A DNA stretch of 64,000 nucleotides from Kitasatospora fiedleri (GCF_948472415.1 NZ_OX419519.1:2418001-2482000), one strand, 5' to 3'; positions 7,804 through 16,454 are shown, numbered from the stretch's first letter. The notes: generated by a model from the letters alone, not told the origin. Numbers and translations: made by a program.

Positions 7804-8622
7804 TCAGCCGAGGTGCTTGAGCATCTGCCGGAGGATCTCCTCCCCCGCGCCCACCCCGGTCTCGGTGAGGGCGGTGACGCCCTCCGCCGTCCACCCGGTC
7901 TCGGCGAGTTCGCCGTGGCCGGGGCGCCAGGCGAGGTCCGCGGCGAGCAGGAGTTCGGCGTCGAGCAGGGAGTCGCCGGCCGCCAGGACGGTCTCGGCCC
8001 CGGTGCGGCGGCGCACCTCGGCGAGGGCCGCGCTCTTGGAGAGCGGGACGGGGACGGCGTAGACCTTGCGGCCCTGGAGGGAGACCTTCCAGCCGCGTTC
8101 GGCGCACCAGGCGCTGAGTTCGGCGATCCAGCCGGGCGGGAGTTCGGCCCGTTCGACGACCAGGTAGGCGAAGAGCTCGTCGGCGACCCGCCGCTTGTGG
8201 GTCCACTCCGGGTCGGCGGCGATGGCGAGGTGTTCGACGACCTGGGCCAGCGGCGCGCTCTCGGCGTCGAGGCGGGCGCGGATCGCGCGCTGCCAGTCCT
8301 GGTCGGGGACGCCGTCGACGAGCAGGTGGCCGCCGTTGGCGCAGACCGCGTACGGCGGGGTCCAGTCGGCGGTGGGGCCGGGGAGGTTGATCCGCTCGTA
8401 CTGGGTGCGGGTGCGGGTGGTGATGGGGACGACCGGGGCGAGGACCGCGATCTCGGCGAGCAGCGCGGCGGCCTGTTCGGTCATGAAGGAGAGCGCCTTG
8501 CCGTCGTGCACTTCCACCGACAGCAGCCGTGGGGCGAGCCGGTCTGGCACGTCCAGGGCGAGGGCGCGGTTGGAGTAGACGAGGGTGCGGTCGAGGTCGC
8601 TGGCGACCAGGAACTGCGGCAC
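7804..8622 (-). CDS. HAD-superfamily phosphatase of the Ter-linked biosynthetic module
   Basis: 272 aa, Cof/sucrose-phosphatase-like HAD. Motif I SDLDRTLVY has both catalytic Asp residues (D9, D11); motif II is PITTRTRTQYERI; a lysine lies in PVPLSKSAAL; motif IV is AAGDSLLDAELL near 215. The cap sits between, including the PPYAVCANGGH turn. It follows two phosphoribosyltransferase-type genes and a CitE-like lyase on the same strand, the arrangement predicted for Ter-associated synthesis of a nucleoside-like metabolite. Its probable job is dephosphorylation of a phosphoribosylated intermediate (inference). It is 30 bp downstream of the PRTase gene, so very likely co-transcribed. Confidence 0.88.
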   Translation of the reverse strand: MPQFLVASDLDRTLVYSNRALALDVPDRLAPRLLSVEVHDGKALSFMTEQAAALLAEIAVLAPVVPITTRTRTQYERINLPGPTADWTPPYAVCANGGHLLVDGVPDQDWQRAIRARLDAESAPLAQVVEHLAIAADPEWTHKRRVADELFAYLVVERAELPPGWIAELSAWCAERGWKVSLQGRKVYAVPVPLSKSAALAEVRRRTGAETVLAAGDSLLDAELLLAADLAWRPGHGELAETGWTAEGVTALTETGVGAGEEILRQMLKHLG

Positions 8623-8652
8623 GGGCGGGGTCTCCTTCGTTCGGGGGCGGGG

Positions 8653-9816
8653 TCAGGTCTGGACGGCGGTGCCGTCCGCGCCGGTGGCGCCGCGGGTGTA
8701 GCGCGGGTGGATGAGGCCGACGCAGGTGTACGGCAGGTCGTCGGTCTCCTCGACGGGGACGCCGCGCTGGGCGGCGAGCAGCCGGACGTGGTCGAGGTCG
8801 GCCCCGGCACCGCGGCGGGCCAGGATGCGCCAGGGGACGCGGCGCAGCAGCACCCGGGTGGTCTCGCCGACGCCCGGCTTGACCAGGTTGACGCTGTCGA
8901 TGCCGTACTCGGTGCTGATCCGCTCGACGGCGGCCCAGCCCTCCCAGGTGGGGGTGCGGTCGGCGGCGGCGAGCCGGGCGGCCTCGGCGGCGACGGCGTC
9001 GGCGACGGCCGGGAAGGCGGCGGCGACGGTGTCGACGAACTGGCGGGAGACGTCGCCCCCGGCCAGCTCGCGGTAGAACTTGGCGCCGTGGAACTCGTCC
9101 GGCCCGATCAGGTCGGCGCGCAGCACGGTGCGGGAGACCAGGCCGGAGACGGTGGAGTTGAGGCAGGCGGAGGGGATCAGGAAGTCGTCGCGGGTGCCGT
9201 AGGTGCGCACGCAGGCGCCGGGGTCGGCGAGGACGGCGAGCTCGGGGTCGAAGCCGGTGCCGGCCAGGGCCTGTTCGAGCTCGCGGGTGATGGCGCCCTT
9301 GCCCGTCCAGCCGTCGACGAAGACCACGTCGGCGGGGCGGTGGTGGGCGGCGAGGTGGCGCAGGGCGACCTGGTCGATGCCGCGGCCGCGGACGATGGAG
9401 ACGGTGTAGTGCGGCACGTCGAGGCCGTGCGCGTGGGCGAGCCAGCGGCGGATCAGGACGCCGACGGGGGTGCCGGCCCGGGCGAGCGAGGCGAGCACCA
9501 GGTGCGGGCCGCGCTCGCGCAGCAGCGTCTCGGCGACGGCGCCGACGGCGGTGGCCAGCCGGGTGGTGGAGGCGGCCAGCGCGGTGTGGAAGAGCTGCTG
9601 GTACTCGGGGCTGGGCTGGTACTCGACGGGCAGCGACTCGGCGTAGTGGGCGCCGCCGGACTGCACGGCCTCCTCGCGTTCCTCGGTGGGCGCTTCGAGG
9701 TGGACGTCGGAGAGGTCCTTGAGCAGCCAGGTGACGTCGGCGGCCGGGTAGCTGGAGAAGTCCGGGCCGTGCAGCGGGCGGGCGGTGGGCGGGGACGGGA
9801 CGGTGTGTGCGGTCAT
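8653..9816 (-). CDS. PELOTA-type phosphoribosyltransferase (often labelled cysteine protease StiP)
   Basis: 387 aa. The core at about 90-250 has a PRTase-like fold with the loop VVFVDGWTGKGAITREL (about 158-175), in which VFVDGWTGKG replaces the usual PRPP-binding VDDxxxTG. Other conserved stretches are LASLARAGTPVG, TVSIVRGRGID and NLVKPGVGETTRVLLRRVPW. The C-terminal 65 residues (VRLLAAQRGVPVEETDDLPY) resemble the L7Ae/PELOTA fold. Databases often call this family StiP cysteine protease, but comparative genomics places it in a Ter-linked nucleotide-sugar-type pathway. The ATG at 9816 is chosen for a GAAGG upstream; an in-frame ATG at 9843 lacks one. Confidence 0.85.
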   Translation of the reverse strand: MTAHTVPSPPTARPLHGPDFSSYPAADVTWLLKDLSDVHLEAPTEEREEAVQSGGAHYAESLPVEYQPSPEYQQLFHTALAASTTRLATAVGAVAETLLRERGPHLVLASLARAGTPVGVLIRRWLAHAHGLDVPHYTVSIVRGRGIDQVALRHLAAHHRPADVVFVDGWTGKGAITRELEQALAGTGFDPELAVLADPGACVRTYGTRDDFLIPSACLNSTVSGLVSRTVLRADLIGPDEFHGAKFYRELAGGDVSRQFVDTVAAAFPAVADAVAAEAARLAAADRTPTWEGWAAVERISTEYGIDSVNLVKPGVGETTRVLLRRVPWRILARRGAGADLDHVRLLAAQRGVPVEETDDLPYTCVGLIHPRYTRGATGADGTAVQT

Positions 9817-9860
9817 GCTGTGCCTTCGACGAGTAAGGGACATGCTCGGGCAGCGGGGCG

Positions 9861-11174
9861 TCAGGCGGGTGTCGCGGGGCGGTACGACGGGAGAACGGCG
9901 AGCACCACCCGGTCGGTGGCGGTGCGCAGGGCGGGCAGCAGGGCGGCCGGGCCGTGGTGCAGGGCGGGGGTGTCGGCAGGGTCGTCGACGACCAGGACGA
10001 CGGTGTCGAAGCGGCGGGCGGGGTCGGCGCCGGGGGCGACGTTGTAGGCGTAGCGCTCGGTGGAGCGGTCGGCCGGGTCGTCGTGCGCGGCGAAGGCGAG
10101 GCGGGTGCGGATGGCGTAGCCGGGGTCGTCGAGGGCGAACACCGGGGAGCGGGTGGTGGTGGAGAAGCGCACCTCGGCGTCGGGCCGGGCCTGCTGGAGG
10201 GCTCCGGCGAGCCGCAGCGGGGCGTACATCAGCTCCTCGCAGCCGAGCACCAGGACCCGGCCGGGGCGGGGGCCGACGGCCTCGGCGAGGGCGGTGCCGA
10301 GGGCGGGCAGGGCGGCGTCGAGGCGGCGGCGGTGGGCGGGGGTGAAGCCGTGCCGGCCGCCGTCGGGCAGGTCGGCGGGCCAGGGCAGGTCGGCCCTGGT
10401 CAGTTCGCCGAGCGGGCCGGTGGGCGGCGGGGGCGCGGGGGCGGCGGCGATCAGCTCGCGGGCCCGGTCCAGCACGTCCGTCGGCAGGTCGACGCCGCCG
10501 GCGGCGGTGGCGACCAGGTCGAGGCGGGCGCCGAGCTCGGCCGCGGCGGCGTGCAGCCGGGCCCGGTCGGCGGGGGTGCGCAGGTCGACCAGGGCGACGG
10601 CGACGTACCGCTCGCGCGGGTGCGCGGCGTGCAGGGCGCGGATGGTGTTGATGACGGTGGTGCCGGTGGAGAACTCGTCGTCGACCAGCACCAGCGGGCC
10701 GTCGCCGGCCAGCAGCCCCGGGTCCTCGGGGAGCAGCAGGTGGCTGGTGGCGTGCGAGTGCTCCTCCTCGAAGCCGCCGAGCGGGGCGACGCCGGGGACG
10801 GGCCGCCGGGTGGAGTGCAGGTAGGGGGCGTCGAGCCCGTCGGCGACGCTGTGGCCGAGGGCGGTGGCGGTCTCGGCGTAGCCGAGCACGACGGCGCGCG
10901 CGGCGTCCGCCGGGCCGAGCAGGTCGGCGACCCGACGGCCGAGGTCGAGCCCGGCGCCGTGCACCGCCGCGGGCCGCTGCGGGACGTGCTTGCCCAGCAC
11001 CCGGGAGACCAGCAGGTGGGCCCGCCGGGGGTTGACCCGCAGGGCGAGGCCGATCAGCCCGGTCAGCTCCGGCCCGCCGGTGAGGCGCAGGCCGAGCCGG
11101 TCGGTGACCCACTGGCCGGGCCAGGGCTCGGCCCCGACCGGCCCGGGGGCGGTGGTGTCGGTGTCGGCGGTCAT
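9861..11174 (-). CDS. Phosphoribosyltransferase with C-terminal TRSP domain
   Basis: 437 aa. It has a classical PRPP loop, LVLVDDEFSTGTTVINTI (about 161-178), a PRTase core at 40-240, a Pro-rich hinge (APAPPPPTG), and a C-terminal domain with the eponymous TRSP motif (STTTRSPVF, about 338) and YAYNV further on. Proteins with this two-domain layout partner the PELOTA-type PRTase in Ter-associated clusters, where they are predicted to attach or exchange a base on a ribose phosphate. It sits 44 bp upstream of the PRTase gene on the same strand. Upstream of its start (11175-11533) lies a repeat-rich spacer separating it from the CitE-like lyase. Confidence 0.88.
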   Translation of the reverse strand: MTADTDTTAPGPVGAEPWPGQWVTDRLGLRLTGGPELTGLIGLALRVNPRRAHLLVSRVLGKHVPQRPAAVHGAGLDLGRRVADLLGPADAARAVVLGYAETATALGHSVADGLDAPYLHSTRRPVPGVAPLGGFEEEHSHATSHLLLPEDPGLLAGDGPLVLVDDEFSTGTTVINTIRALHAAHPRERYVAVALVDLRTPADRARLHAAAAELGARLDLVATAAGGVDLPTDVLDRARELIAAAPAPPPPTGPLGELTRADLPWPADLPDGGRHGFTPAHRRRLDAALPALGTALAEAVGPRPGRVLVLGCEELMYAPLRLAGALQQARPDAEVRFSTTTRSPVFALDDPGYAIRTRLAFAAHDDPADRSTERYAYNVAPGADPARRFDTVVLVVDDPADTPALHHGPAALLPALRTATDRVVLAVLPSYRPATPA

Positions 11175-11203
11175 CGGGGCTCCTCTCGACGGGCAGGCAG
11201 GTA

Positions 11204-11300
11204 CGGGCGGTGCGGGTGGGTCGGTGCGGGTGGGTCAAGCGGTGTGCGGGTGGGGCGAGCGGTACGGGTGGGTCAAGCAGTACGGGTGGTGTCAGTGGGA
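11204..11300. repeat. Degenerate tandem repeats, about 18-20 bp unit
   Basis: Four or five imperfect copies of a G-rich unit (TGCGGGTGGGTCAAGCGG, GTACGGGTGGGTCAAGCAG and variants) run in direct orientation. They lie directly upstream of the PRTase start, so they may contain regulatory sites or be a slippage-derived array. Confidence 0.55.
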
Positions 11301-11481
11301 CGGACGCGGGCGCACGGCTGTGCGGTTCGGGTTCGAGCCTACGGGGCGCGCCACCGCCCCCGGATCGTCCGACCGGCCACCGTCCACGCACCGACCGGCC
11401 ACTCCCGGCGCGCCGAACGGCCGACCCGGCCATCGACCGATCGGCTGACACACCGTCAAGGGGCGCGCCCGTCAAGGGCCC

Positions 11482-11526
11482 TGCCCGCCGAGGACCCGCC
11501 CGCCGAGGACCCGCCCGCCGAGGACC
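11482..11526. repeat. Three direct 15-bp repeats
   Basis: CCCGCCGAGGACCCG is repeated three times head to tail directly beyond the stop codon of the CitE-like lyase gene (which ends at 11534). Function unknown; it could arise from replication slippage. Confidence 0.65.
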
Positions 11527-11533
11527 CCGCCCG

Positions 11534-12706
11534 TCAGGGCACGCAGGCCGACAGCAGCTCCGCGAAGGTGACCTCGGGCCGGGCCACGCCGAACACCTCG
11601 GCCCGCAGCAGCACCCGCTCCGCCCAGGCCCGGTGCGGCTTGGCCTCGTTCATCTTGTTGGTGTACGCGGAGCGGCTGACCCCGCCGCCGCCGCGGTGCT
11701 GCTGCAGGATGTCCCGGGCGTCGCACAGCTCCTCGTGGGTGACCACGGACAGCGCGTGCACGGCGGCGACGTGGCTGGGGTGGATGCAGGTCTTGCCGAG
11801 CAGGCCGTTGGCCCGGTCGAGTTCGATCTCCCGGATCAGTCCGTCCAGGTCGTGCTCGATCAGCCGCTGGCGGACCCGGTCGGCGGGCGGGGTGGCCTCG
11901 GTGAACGGGGTGCGGCGCAGCTGCGGCTTGAACATCCGCTCGTGCAGCGGGAAGTACTCCCAGACCGGCCCGGTGACGGTGTACCCGGTGCCGTCGGCCC
12001 GGCCGAGCACGTTGACCACGTCGCCGATCACGCCGGCCACCAGGGCCACGTCGTAGGCGGTCAGGTCGGGCGAGCGGCGCAGCCCGTACACGGAGCACAG
12101 GTCAGTGACGCCGAGCCGGACGGCGAGGACCCGCGGGCGGTGCTTGTCGAGCAGCCGGGCGATGCCGTGCAGCTGGTCGCGGCGGCTCTCCAGGTGGGCG
12201 AGTTCGGGCGATTCGAGCACCGGCATGACGAACAGCCGCTGCCCGGTGCGCTCCTCGGCGTCGGTCAGCGCCTCCAGGAAGGGCAGGCCGCTGTCCTCGG
12301 TGAACTTGGGCACCACGAAGCCGCTGAGCAGGCGCAGCGCGGGGCCGAGGCGGCCGGCCAGGTCGGTGATCTGCTCGGCGGCCCGGACCCGGACGAACAG
12401 CAGCGGTAGTTCGGCGTCGGCGCCCTGCTCGGCCAGTGCGGTGAGCTGGGCGACCAGGTTCTGCTCGGCGTCGTCGACCTCGTGGTCGGCGATCGCGTCC
12501 TCCAGGCAGAGCACCATCGAGACCACCCCGCGGGCGGCCTGCTTCCGGATGTCGCGGGCCAGGGTGGGCCGGGTGGCGGGGCTGTAGAGCGTGGCGCCGA
12601 GCGCGGTGGCGAGGACGGACGCCTCGCTGTCGCGGTCGAAAGCGGCGGGCTGCTCGTGAAAGAGCCGGGTGCGGACGTCGTCCGCGAGATGCCCGAAGTG
12701 GCGCAA
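11534..12706 (-). CDS. CitE/HpcH-HpaI-like carbon-carbon bond lyase of the Ter module
   Basis: 390 aa. Family marks of the HpcH/HpaI aldolase/citrate lyase beta superfamily are VVSMVLCLEDAIADHEVDDA (about 60-80, metal and substrate acids), PLLFVRVRAAEQI, SGFVVPKF, VMPVLESPEL, and VRLGVTDLCSVYGL. The C-terminal third (HRGGGGVSRSAYTNKMNEAK) is typical of the Ter-linked subfamily. The start is taken as TTG at 12706 because GCGGGAG lies 6 nt upstream and homology begins at RHFGHLADD; the frame stays open further upstream without such signals. It likely forms or cleaves a C-C bond in the module's metabolite. It is separated from the PRTase genes by 359 bp, so it may have its own promoter. Confidence 0.85.
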   Translation of the reverse strand: MRHFGHLADDVRTRLFHEQPAAFDRDSEASVLATALGATLYSPATRPTLARDIRKQAARGVVSMVLCLEDAIADHEVDDAEQNLVAQLTALAEQGADAELPLLFVRVRAAEQITDLAGRLGPALRLLSGFVVPKFTEDSGLPFLEALTDAEERTGQRLFVMPVLESPELAHLESRRDQLHGIARLLDKHRPRVLAVRLGVTDLCSVYGLRRSPDLTAYDVALVAGVIGDVVNVLGRADGTGYTVTGPVWEYFPLHERMFKPQLRRTPFTEATPPADRVRQRLIEHDLDGLIREIELDRANGLLGKTCIHPSHVAAVHALSVVTHEELCDARDILQQHRGGGGVSRSAYTNKMNEAKPHRAWAERVLLRAEVFGVARPEVTFAELLSACVP

Positions 12707-13051
12707 AGTGCTCTCCCGCTGTGGTCTGGTGGGGCCCGCCGACGGCGGGAACGGCTGACGCCTCTCCCTCCATGGGACGGTCGGCGCGGCCGGAAAGTTC
12801 GCCGGAACGCCGACACCGTCGCGGGGTGCGGAGCGCCGGGGCCGTCGGCGGTTCATCGTACGGGCGGATGACCTCCGCGAAAGAGTTCGAAACATCGAAT
12901 TCTCGCAAGTTTGTCCGCGCTGTCATCAGCACCGCCGCCGCCCGGCCGCCGCCCGGCCCCCGGAGCGCCCGGAAGGGGGCCGCCGACGGGGCTCGCCGAT
13001 GCCGCGCCCCGCGTTGTCCCGGGCCCCCGGCAGACGGCAGGATGGTGCGCT
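12707..13051. promoter_or_regulatory. Divergent control region between CitE-like lyase and TerD-domain gene
   Basis: 345 bp without a credible gene, bounded by start codons pointing outward. The segment 12880-12920 is distinctly AT-richer than its surroundings (GTTCGAAACATCGAATTCTC) with an imperfect dyad, a plausible binding site for a regulator of both flanking Ter genes. No confident -35/-10 pair. Confidence 0.4.
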
Positions 13052-14155
13052 ATGACGCACGTGATGGCGAAGGGCGCAAACATCCCGCTGACGGCCGACG
13101 CCGTCCGTGCCGTCCTGCGGTGGACGGACACCCCGGGCATCCCGGACGTGGACGCCTCGGCGCTGCTGGTGACCGACCGGGGCAAGGTCCGCGACGACAC
13201 CGACTTCGTGTTCTACAACCAGCCGCGGCACCCGTCGGGCCTGGTCCGGCACCTGCCCAAGCAGGCCGCGGACGGGACGGTGCGGGACGCGCTGGAGATC
13301 GACCTGGCCCAGCTGCCGCCCGAGATCGACCGGGTGGTGCTGGCCGGTTCGGCGGAGGGCGGCGCCTTCCCCGCGGTGCCCGGGCTGCGGGTGCTGCTGT
13401 TCGACGCGGCGGCGCCCGAGGGGGCGCCCGCGCTGGCCGAGTTCGCGATCGACGAGCACGAGCAGGTGACCGCGCTGGTCGCCGCCGAGCTGTACCGCCG
13501 GGCCGGCGGCTGGAAGTTCCGCGCGGTCGGCCAGGGCTACCTGGACGGACTGGTCGCGCTGGCCACCGACTTCGGCATCGCCGTCGAGGACGAGGACGCC
13601 GCCCCGGGCGGCTCCGCGGTCGACCTGACCGACCACAGCGGCGACGTCCGCGTCCCCGGCCCGACCGCCGAGCCGCGGCCCGCGCCGCTGCCGGTCGACG
13701 AGGACGACTGGACGATCGCCCCGGCGACGCCCGCCGCGGGCTCCCGGCCGGTCCCGGACCCGGCCCCGGCCGCGCCGGTCACCGCCCCGCCGCCGCCCGC
13801 GCTGCCGCCGACCGTCCACCACGTCCAGCAGCCGTCCCAGCCGCCGCAGCAGCCGCAGCCCGCCGGGTACGGCTACCCCCCGCAGCAGCCGGGCTACGGC
13901 TACCCGCAACCCCAGCCCCCGCAGCCCCCGGCCCAGCCCGGCGGCTACGGCTACCCGCAGCCGGCCGCCGCCCAGGGGTACGGCTACCCCCCGCCGCAGC
14001 CCCAGCCGCAGGGCTACGGCTACCCCCAGCAGCAACCCCAGCCGCCCCAGCACCAGCCCCACCAGCCCCAGCAGCCCCAAGCCCAGCCCCCGCAGCAGCA
14101 GTCGGGCGCCCCGTTCGCCCTGCCGCCGCAGGGCCCGCAGTTCCAGCCGCGCTGA
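13052..14155 (+). CDS. TerD-domain protein with long Pro/Gln/Gly-Tyr-rich tail
   Basis: 367 aa. Residues 1-185 are a TerD (tellurium/stress) domain: [70 protein letters not shown] and ATDFGIAV. The acidic calcium-binding loop seen in the other TerD copies here (GDNLTG then GDGDDE) is replaced by KQAADGTVRDA, so canonical calcium binding is probably lost. From about 230 a low-complexity tail of P and Q carries six GYGYP-type repeats, likely a disordered or adhesive region. It is transcribed away from the CitE-like lyase and converges on the TerA-like gene. Confidence 0.85.
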   Translation: MTHVMAKGANIPLTADAVRAVLRWTDTPGIPDVDASALLVTDRGKVRDDTDFVFYNQPRHPSGLVRHLPKQAADGTVRDALEIDLAQLPPEIDRVVLAGSAEGGAFPAVPGLRVLLFDAAAPEGAPALAEFAIDEHEQVTALVAAELYRRAGGWKFRAVGQGYLDGLVALATDFGIAVEDEDAAPGGSAVDLTDHSGDVRVPGPTAEPRPAPLPVDEDDWTIAPATPAAGSRPVPDPAPAAPVTAPPPPALPPTVHHVQQPSQPPQQPQPAGYGYPPQQPGYGYPQPQPPQPPAQPGGYGYPQPAAAQGYGYPPPQPQPQGYGYPQQQPQPPQHQPHQPQQPQAQPPQQQSGAPFALPPQGPQFQPR

Positions 14156-14234
14156 GCGCCCCGCGCCGGGCCGACCACCGGGCCGACCGCCGCACCCCGG
14201 CGGCACCCGCTCCAGGGTTGCCCCGGCGCGGCCG

Positions 14235-14978
14235 TCAGTTCCCGGGCTCGGACGGCGTCTTGTAGCCGCGCTCCCACTGCATGCCGAAGCCGTACAGCCG
14301 GTCCAGGTCGGACTGGAACCCGTGCACGTACCGCACCTCGCGCCGGATCGTCAGTTCACCGTCCCCGTCGTTCTCGATCAGCACCACCGCGCACGAACGG
14401 GCCGCCGGGGCGCGCTCGTCGAGCTGGATCTCGATCCGCGGGCCGCTCTGCGGGACGATGGTGAGCACGGCCTGGGTGCGGTCGAAGGCCGGGGTGTCGT
14501 CGTAGATGTAGACGAAGATCAGCAGCCGCTTGAACTGGTCCTTCTTCTCCAGGTTGATGTGCATGGTCTCGCCGGAGGGCGCGCCCGACACGTCGTCGCC
14601 GGAGAGCTTGATGTACGGCGGCCGGTTCAGGTCGCCGAACAGCCGGCCGAGCGGCTGCACCACGCCCCGGGTGCCGTCGGCGAGTTCGTACATGCAGGCC
14701 AGGTCGAGGTCGACGCTGACCGGCGCGACCCCGGCGGTGGCGGGTGCCAGCGGGCGCAGGATGCGCGGGTCGAAGAAGCGGCGCAGGGCGCCGCTCCCGC
14801 CCTGGCCCTCGGCGCTGCGGGTCGACCAGTGCAGGTTGATGTACAGGTAGCCGGTGGTGGCCGCGGTACCGGTGATGGCGTGGTGCGGCCGGGACTTGGT
14901 CAGTGTGACCTTGAACTGCCCTCCGGTGTCGAAGGTGTTGCTGCGGTCCCCTTTCAGGAACTCCCACACCGAGACCAT
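14235..14978 (-). CDS. TerA/TerD-family stress protein
   Basis: 247 aa. TerD-superfamily signatures include VDLDLACMYELADG, YIKLSGDDVSGAPSGETMHI (the TerA-type version of the calcium-binding loop), KRLLIFVYIYDDTPAF and IEIQLDE. The C-terminus (RREVRYVHGFQSDLDRLYGF) is typical of the TerA-like subset. The ATG at 14978 is chosen for the strong GGGGAGGA just upstream; an ATG at 15020 lacks one. Likely a cytoplasmic or membrane-associated metal-binding stress protein working with the nearby membrane proteins. Convergent with the tailed TerD gene, 79 bp apart. Confidence 0.85.
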   Translation of the reverse strand: MVSVWEFLKGDRSNTFDTGGQFKVTLTKSRPHHAITGTAATTGYLYINLHWSTRSAEGQGGSGALRRFFDPRILRPLAPATAGVAPVSVDLDLACMYELADGTRGVVQPLGRLFGDLNRPPYIKLSGDDVSGAPSGETMHINLEKKDQFKRLLIFVYIYDDTPAFDRTQAVLTIVPQSGPRIEIQLDERAPAARSCAVVLIENDGDGELTIRREVRYVHGFQSDLDRLYGFGMQWERGYKTPSEPGN

Positions 14979-15194
14979 CGTGTCCTCCCCCAGCACCGGT
15001 ACCTTCCTCGCCCTCTCCATACCCACCCGGAGGGCCCTGAGTCAACGTCAACGCCCCGGCGAGCCCTGCTGGCAGAGGGTTCGTCACTCCCGTACGATGC
15101 CCGCTCCCCGGACGCGATATCGTCTCTCCGCACAGGTGTACCGTGCGTCACCTCTCTTCCCCCTGCCCTGCGGAAAGCCGAGGCCCTCCCCGCG

Positions 15195-16324
15195 ATGAAC
15201 CTCTCCTCCATACAGCTGGTCTGGGCCGTGGTAGGCGGTGCAGCCCTGCTGTTCACCGCCATCCTGGTGGCCTTCCTACGCTTCAAGAACAACAAGCCCG
15301 ACGAGTCCTCCGGCGACTCGTGGGAGCGGAGCGAGGAGCGCCGGCGCCGCAAGGAGGCCATCTACGGCGGCGCCTCCTACGTGCTGCTGTTCTGCTGCGC
15401 CGGCGTGGCCGCCGCGCTGTCGTTCCACGGTCTGGTCGGTTTCGGCCAGCAGAACCTGAACCTGTCCGGCGGCTGGGAGTACCTGGTCCCGTTCGGCCTG
15501 GACGGCGCGGCCATGTTCTGCTCGGTGCTCGCCGTCCGCGAGGCCAGCCACGGCGACGCCGCGCTCGGCTCCCGGATGCTGGTGTGGCTGTTCGCCATCG
15601 CCTCCGCCTGGTTCAACTGGGTGCACGCCCCGCGCGGCGGCGCGCACGACGGCGCCCCGCAGTTCTTCGCCGGCATGTCGATCTCGGCGGCCGTGCTGTT
15701 CGACCGGGCGCTCAAGCAGACCCGCCGGGCCGCGCTGCGCGAGCAGGGCCTGGTGCCCCGCCCGCTGCCGCAGATCCGGGTGGTCCGCTGGCTGCGCGCC
15801 CCGCGCGAGACCTACGCGGCCTGGTCGCTGATGCTGCTGGAGAACGTCCGCAGCCTGGACGAGGCCGTCGAGGAGGTGCGCGAGGAGCGCCAGGCCAAGA
15901 TGGACGCCAAGCTCCGCGCCCGCAGCGCCGACCGCCGCGAGCGGGCCGAGCTGAAGGCGATCGCCCGTCAGGGCGGCGTGCTGGCCCGGGCCCGGCACGC
16001 CCGCCAGGTCCCGGCCCTGGCCGCGGCCGGTGGCGACACCCCGTCCGCAACGGAGCCTGCCCTAGCCGCCGAGGAGACCACCCTCGACCGGGTCAGCGCC
16101 TCCGCCCTGGAGCCCGCCGCCCTGAACGCCGGCCGCCGCCCCGCGCGGCCGTCGAGTCCACCACCGGCAGCAGCTCGTCGTCGTCCCCCTACGCGTCGAG
16201 CAGCAGCAGCTCCTCCTCGTACTCGTCGAGCATCGACCTGACGATGGACGAGGACACCCTGTCGATGCCGAAGCTGGACTCGCTGGAGCGCAAGCTCCGG
16301 GCGATCGAGCAGCAGCTCGGCTGA
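15195..16324 (+). CDS. DUF2637 membrane protein, interrupted by an apparent one-base frameshift
   Basis: The frame from 15195 encodes four to five hydrophobic segments (VWAVVGGAALLFTAILVAFL, YVLLFCCAGVAAALSFHGLV, LVPFGLDGAAMFCSVLAV, MLVWLFAIASAWFNWVHA), as in Streptomyces DUF2637 proteins, then a charged helix. Near 16131-16150 coding sense moves to another frame: the original frame turns into Arg/Pro-rich noise and stops at 16241. The shifted frame supplies a Ser-rich stretch and the coherent end LDSLERKLRAIEQQLG to 16324. Restoring one base joins the halves. It is either a sequencing error in a GC run, recent decay, or a programmed -1 shift. It lies in the Ter region and converges on the DUF475 gene. 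Confidence 0.75.
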
Positions 16325-16365
16325 GCCAGCCGCGCCGCCCGCACCGCACGCGCCGCACGCACGAA

Positions 16366-16407
16366 GAGCCGCGCCCACCGGGATCGTTACCCCGGTGGGC
16401 GCGGCTC
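16366..16407. terminator. Bidirectional terminator, 17-bp perfect stem
   Basis: Arms 16366-16382 and 16391-16407 are exact reverse complements (GAGCCGCGCCCACCGGG on the left) around an 8-nt loop. It lies between the convergent DUF2637 and DUF475 genes and can serve both. Confidence 0.85.
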
Positions 16408-16454
16408 TCGTCGTCGGCGGGCCGACGCGGGCGACGGTCGTCGGCGGAAGGTCG

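Larger units (their letters stand above)
11175..11533. other. Gene-free, repeat-rich spacer inside the Ter biosynthetic cluster
   Basis: No credible gene was found in these 359 bp. It holds two kinds of short repeats: degenerate units around GGTACGGGTGGGTCAAGC between about 11204 and 11300, and three near-perfect 15-bp units at about 11482-11526. A promoter for the two PRTases and HAD gene should be here, on the minus strand, but no convincing -35/-10 pair was identified. Confidence 0.55.

Noticed and set aside
8653..9816. Cysteine protease function suggested by the StiP name
   Set aside because: No Cys/His protease dyad is apparent; the PRTase-like loop and PELOTA-like end and the gene neighbourhood fit a phosphoribosyltransferase better.
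8653..11475. Possible fusion of the two phosphoribosyltransferase genes into one 940-codon protein
   Set aside because: The open frame upstream of 9816 is out of phase with the TRSP-domain gene and reads as Arg/Pro noise; the two genes are separate.
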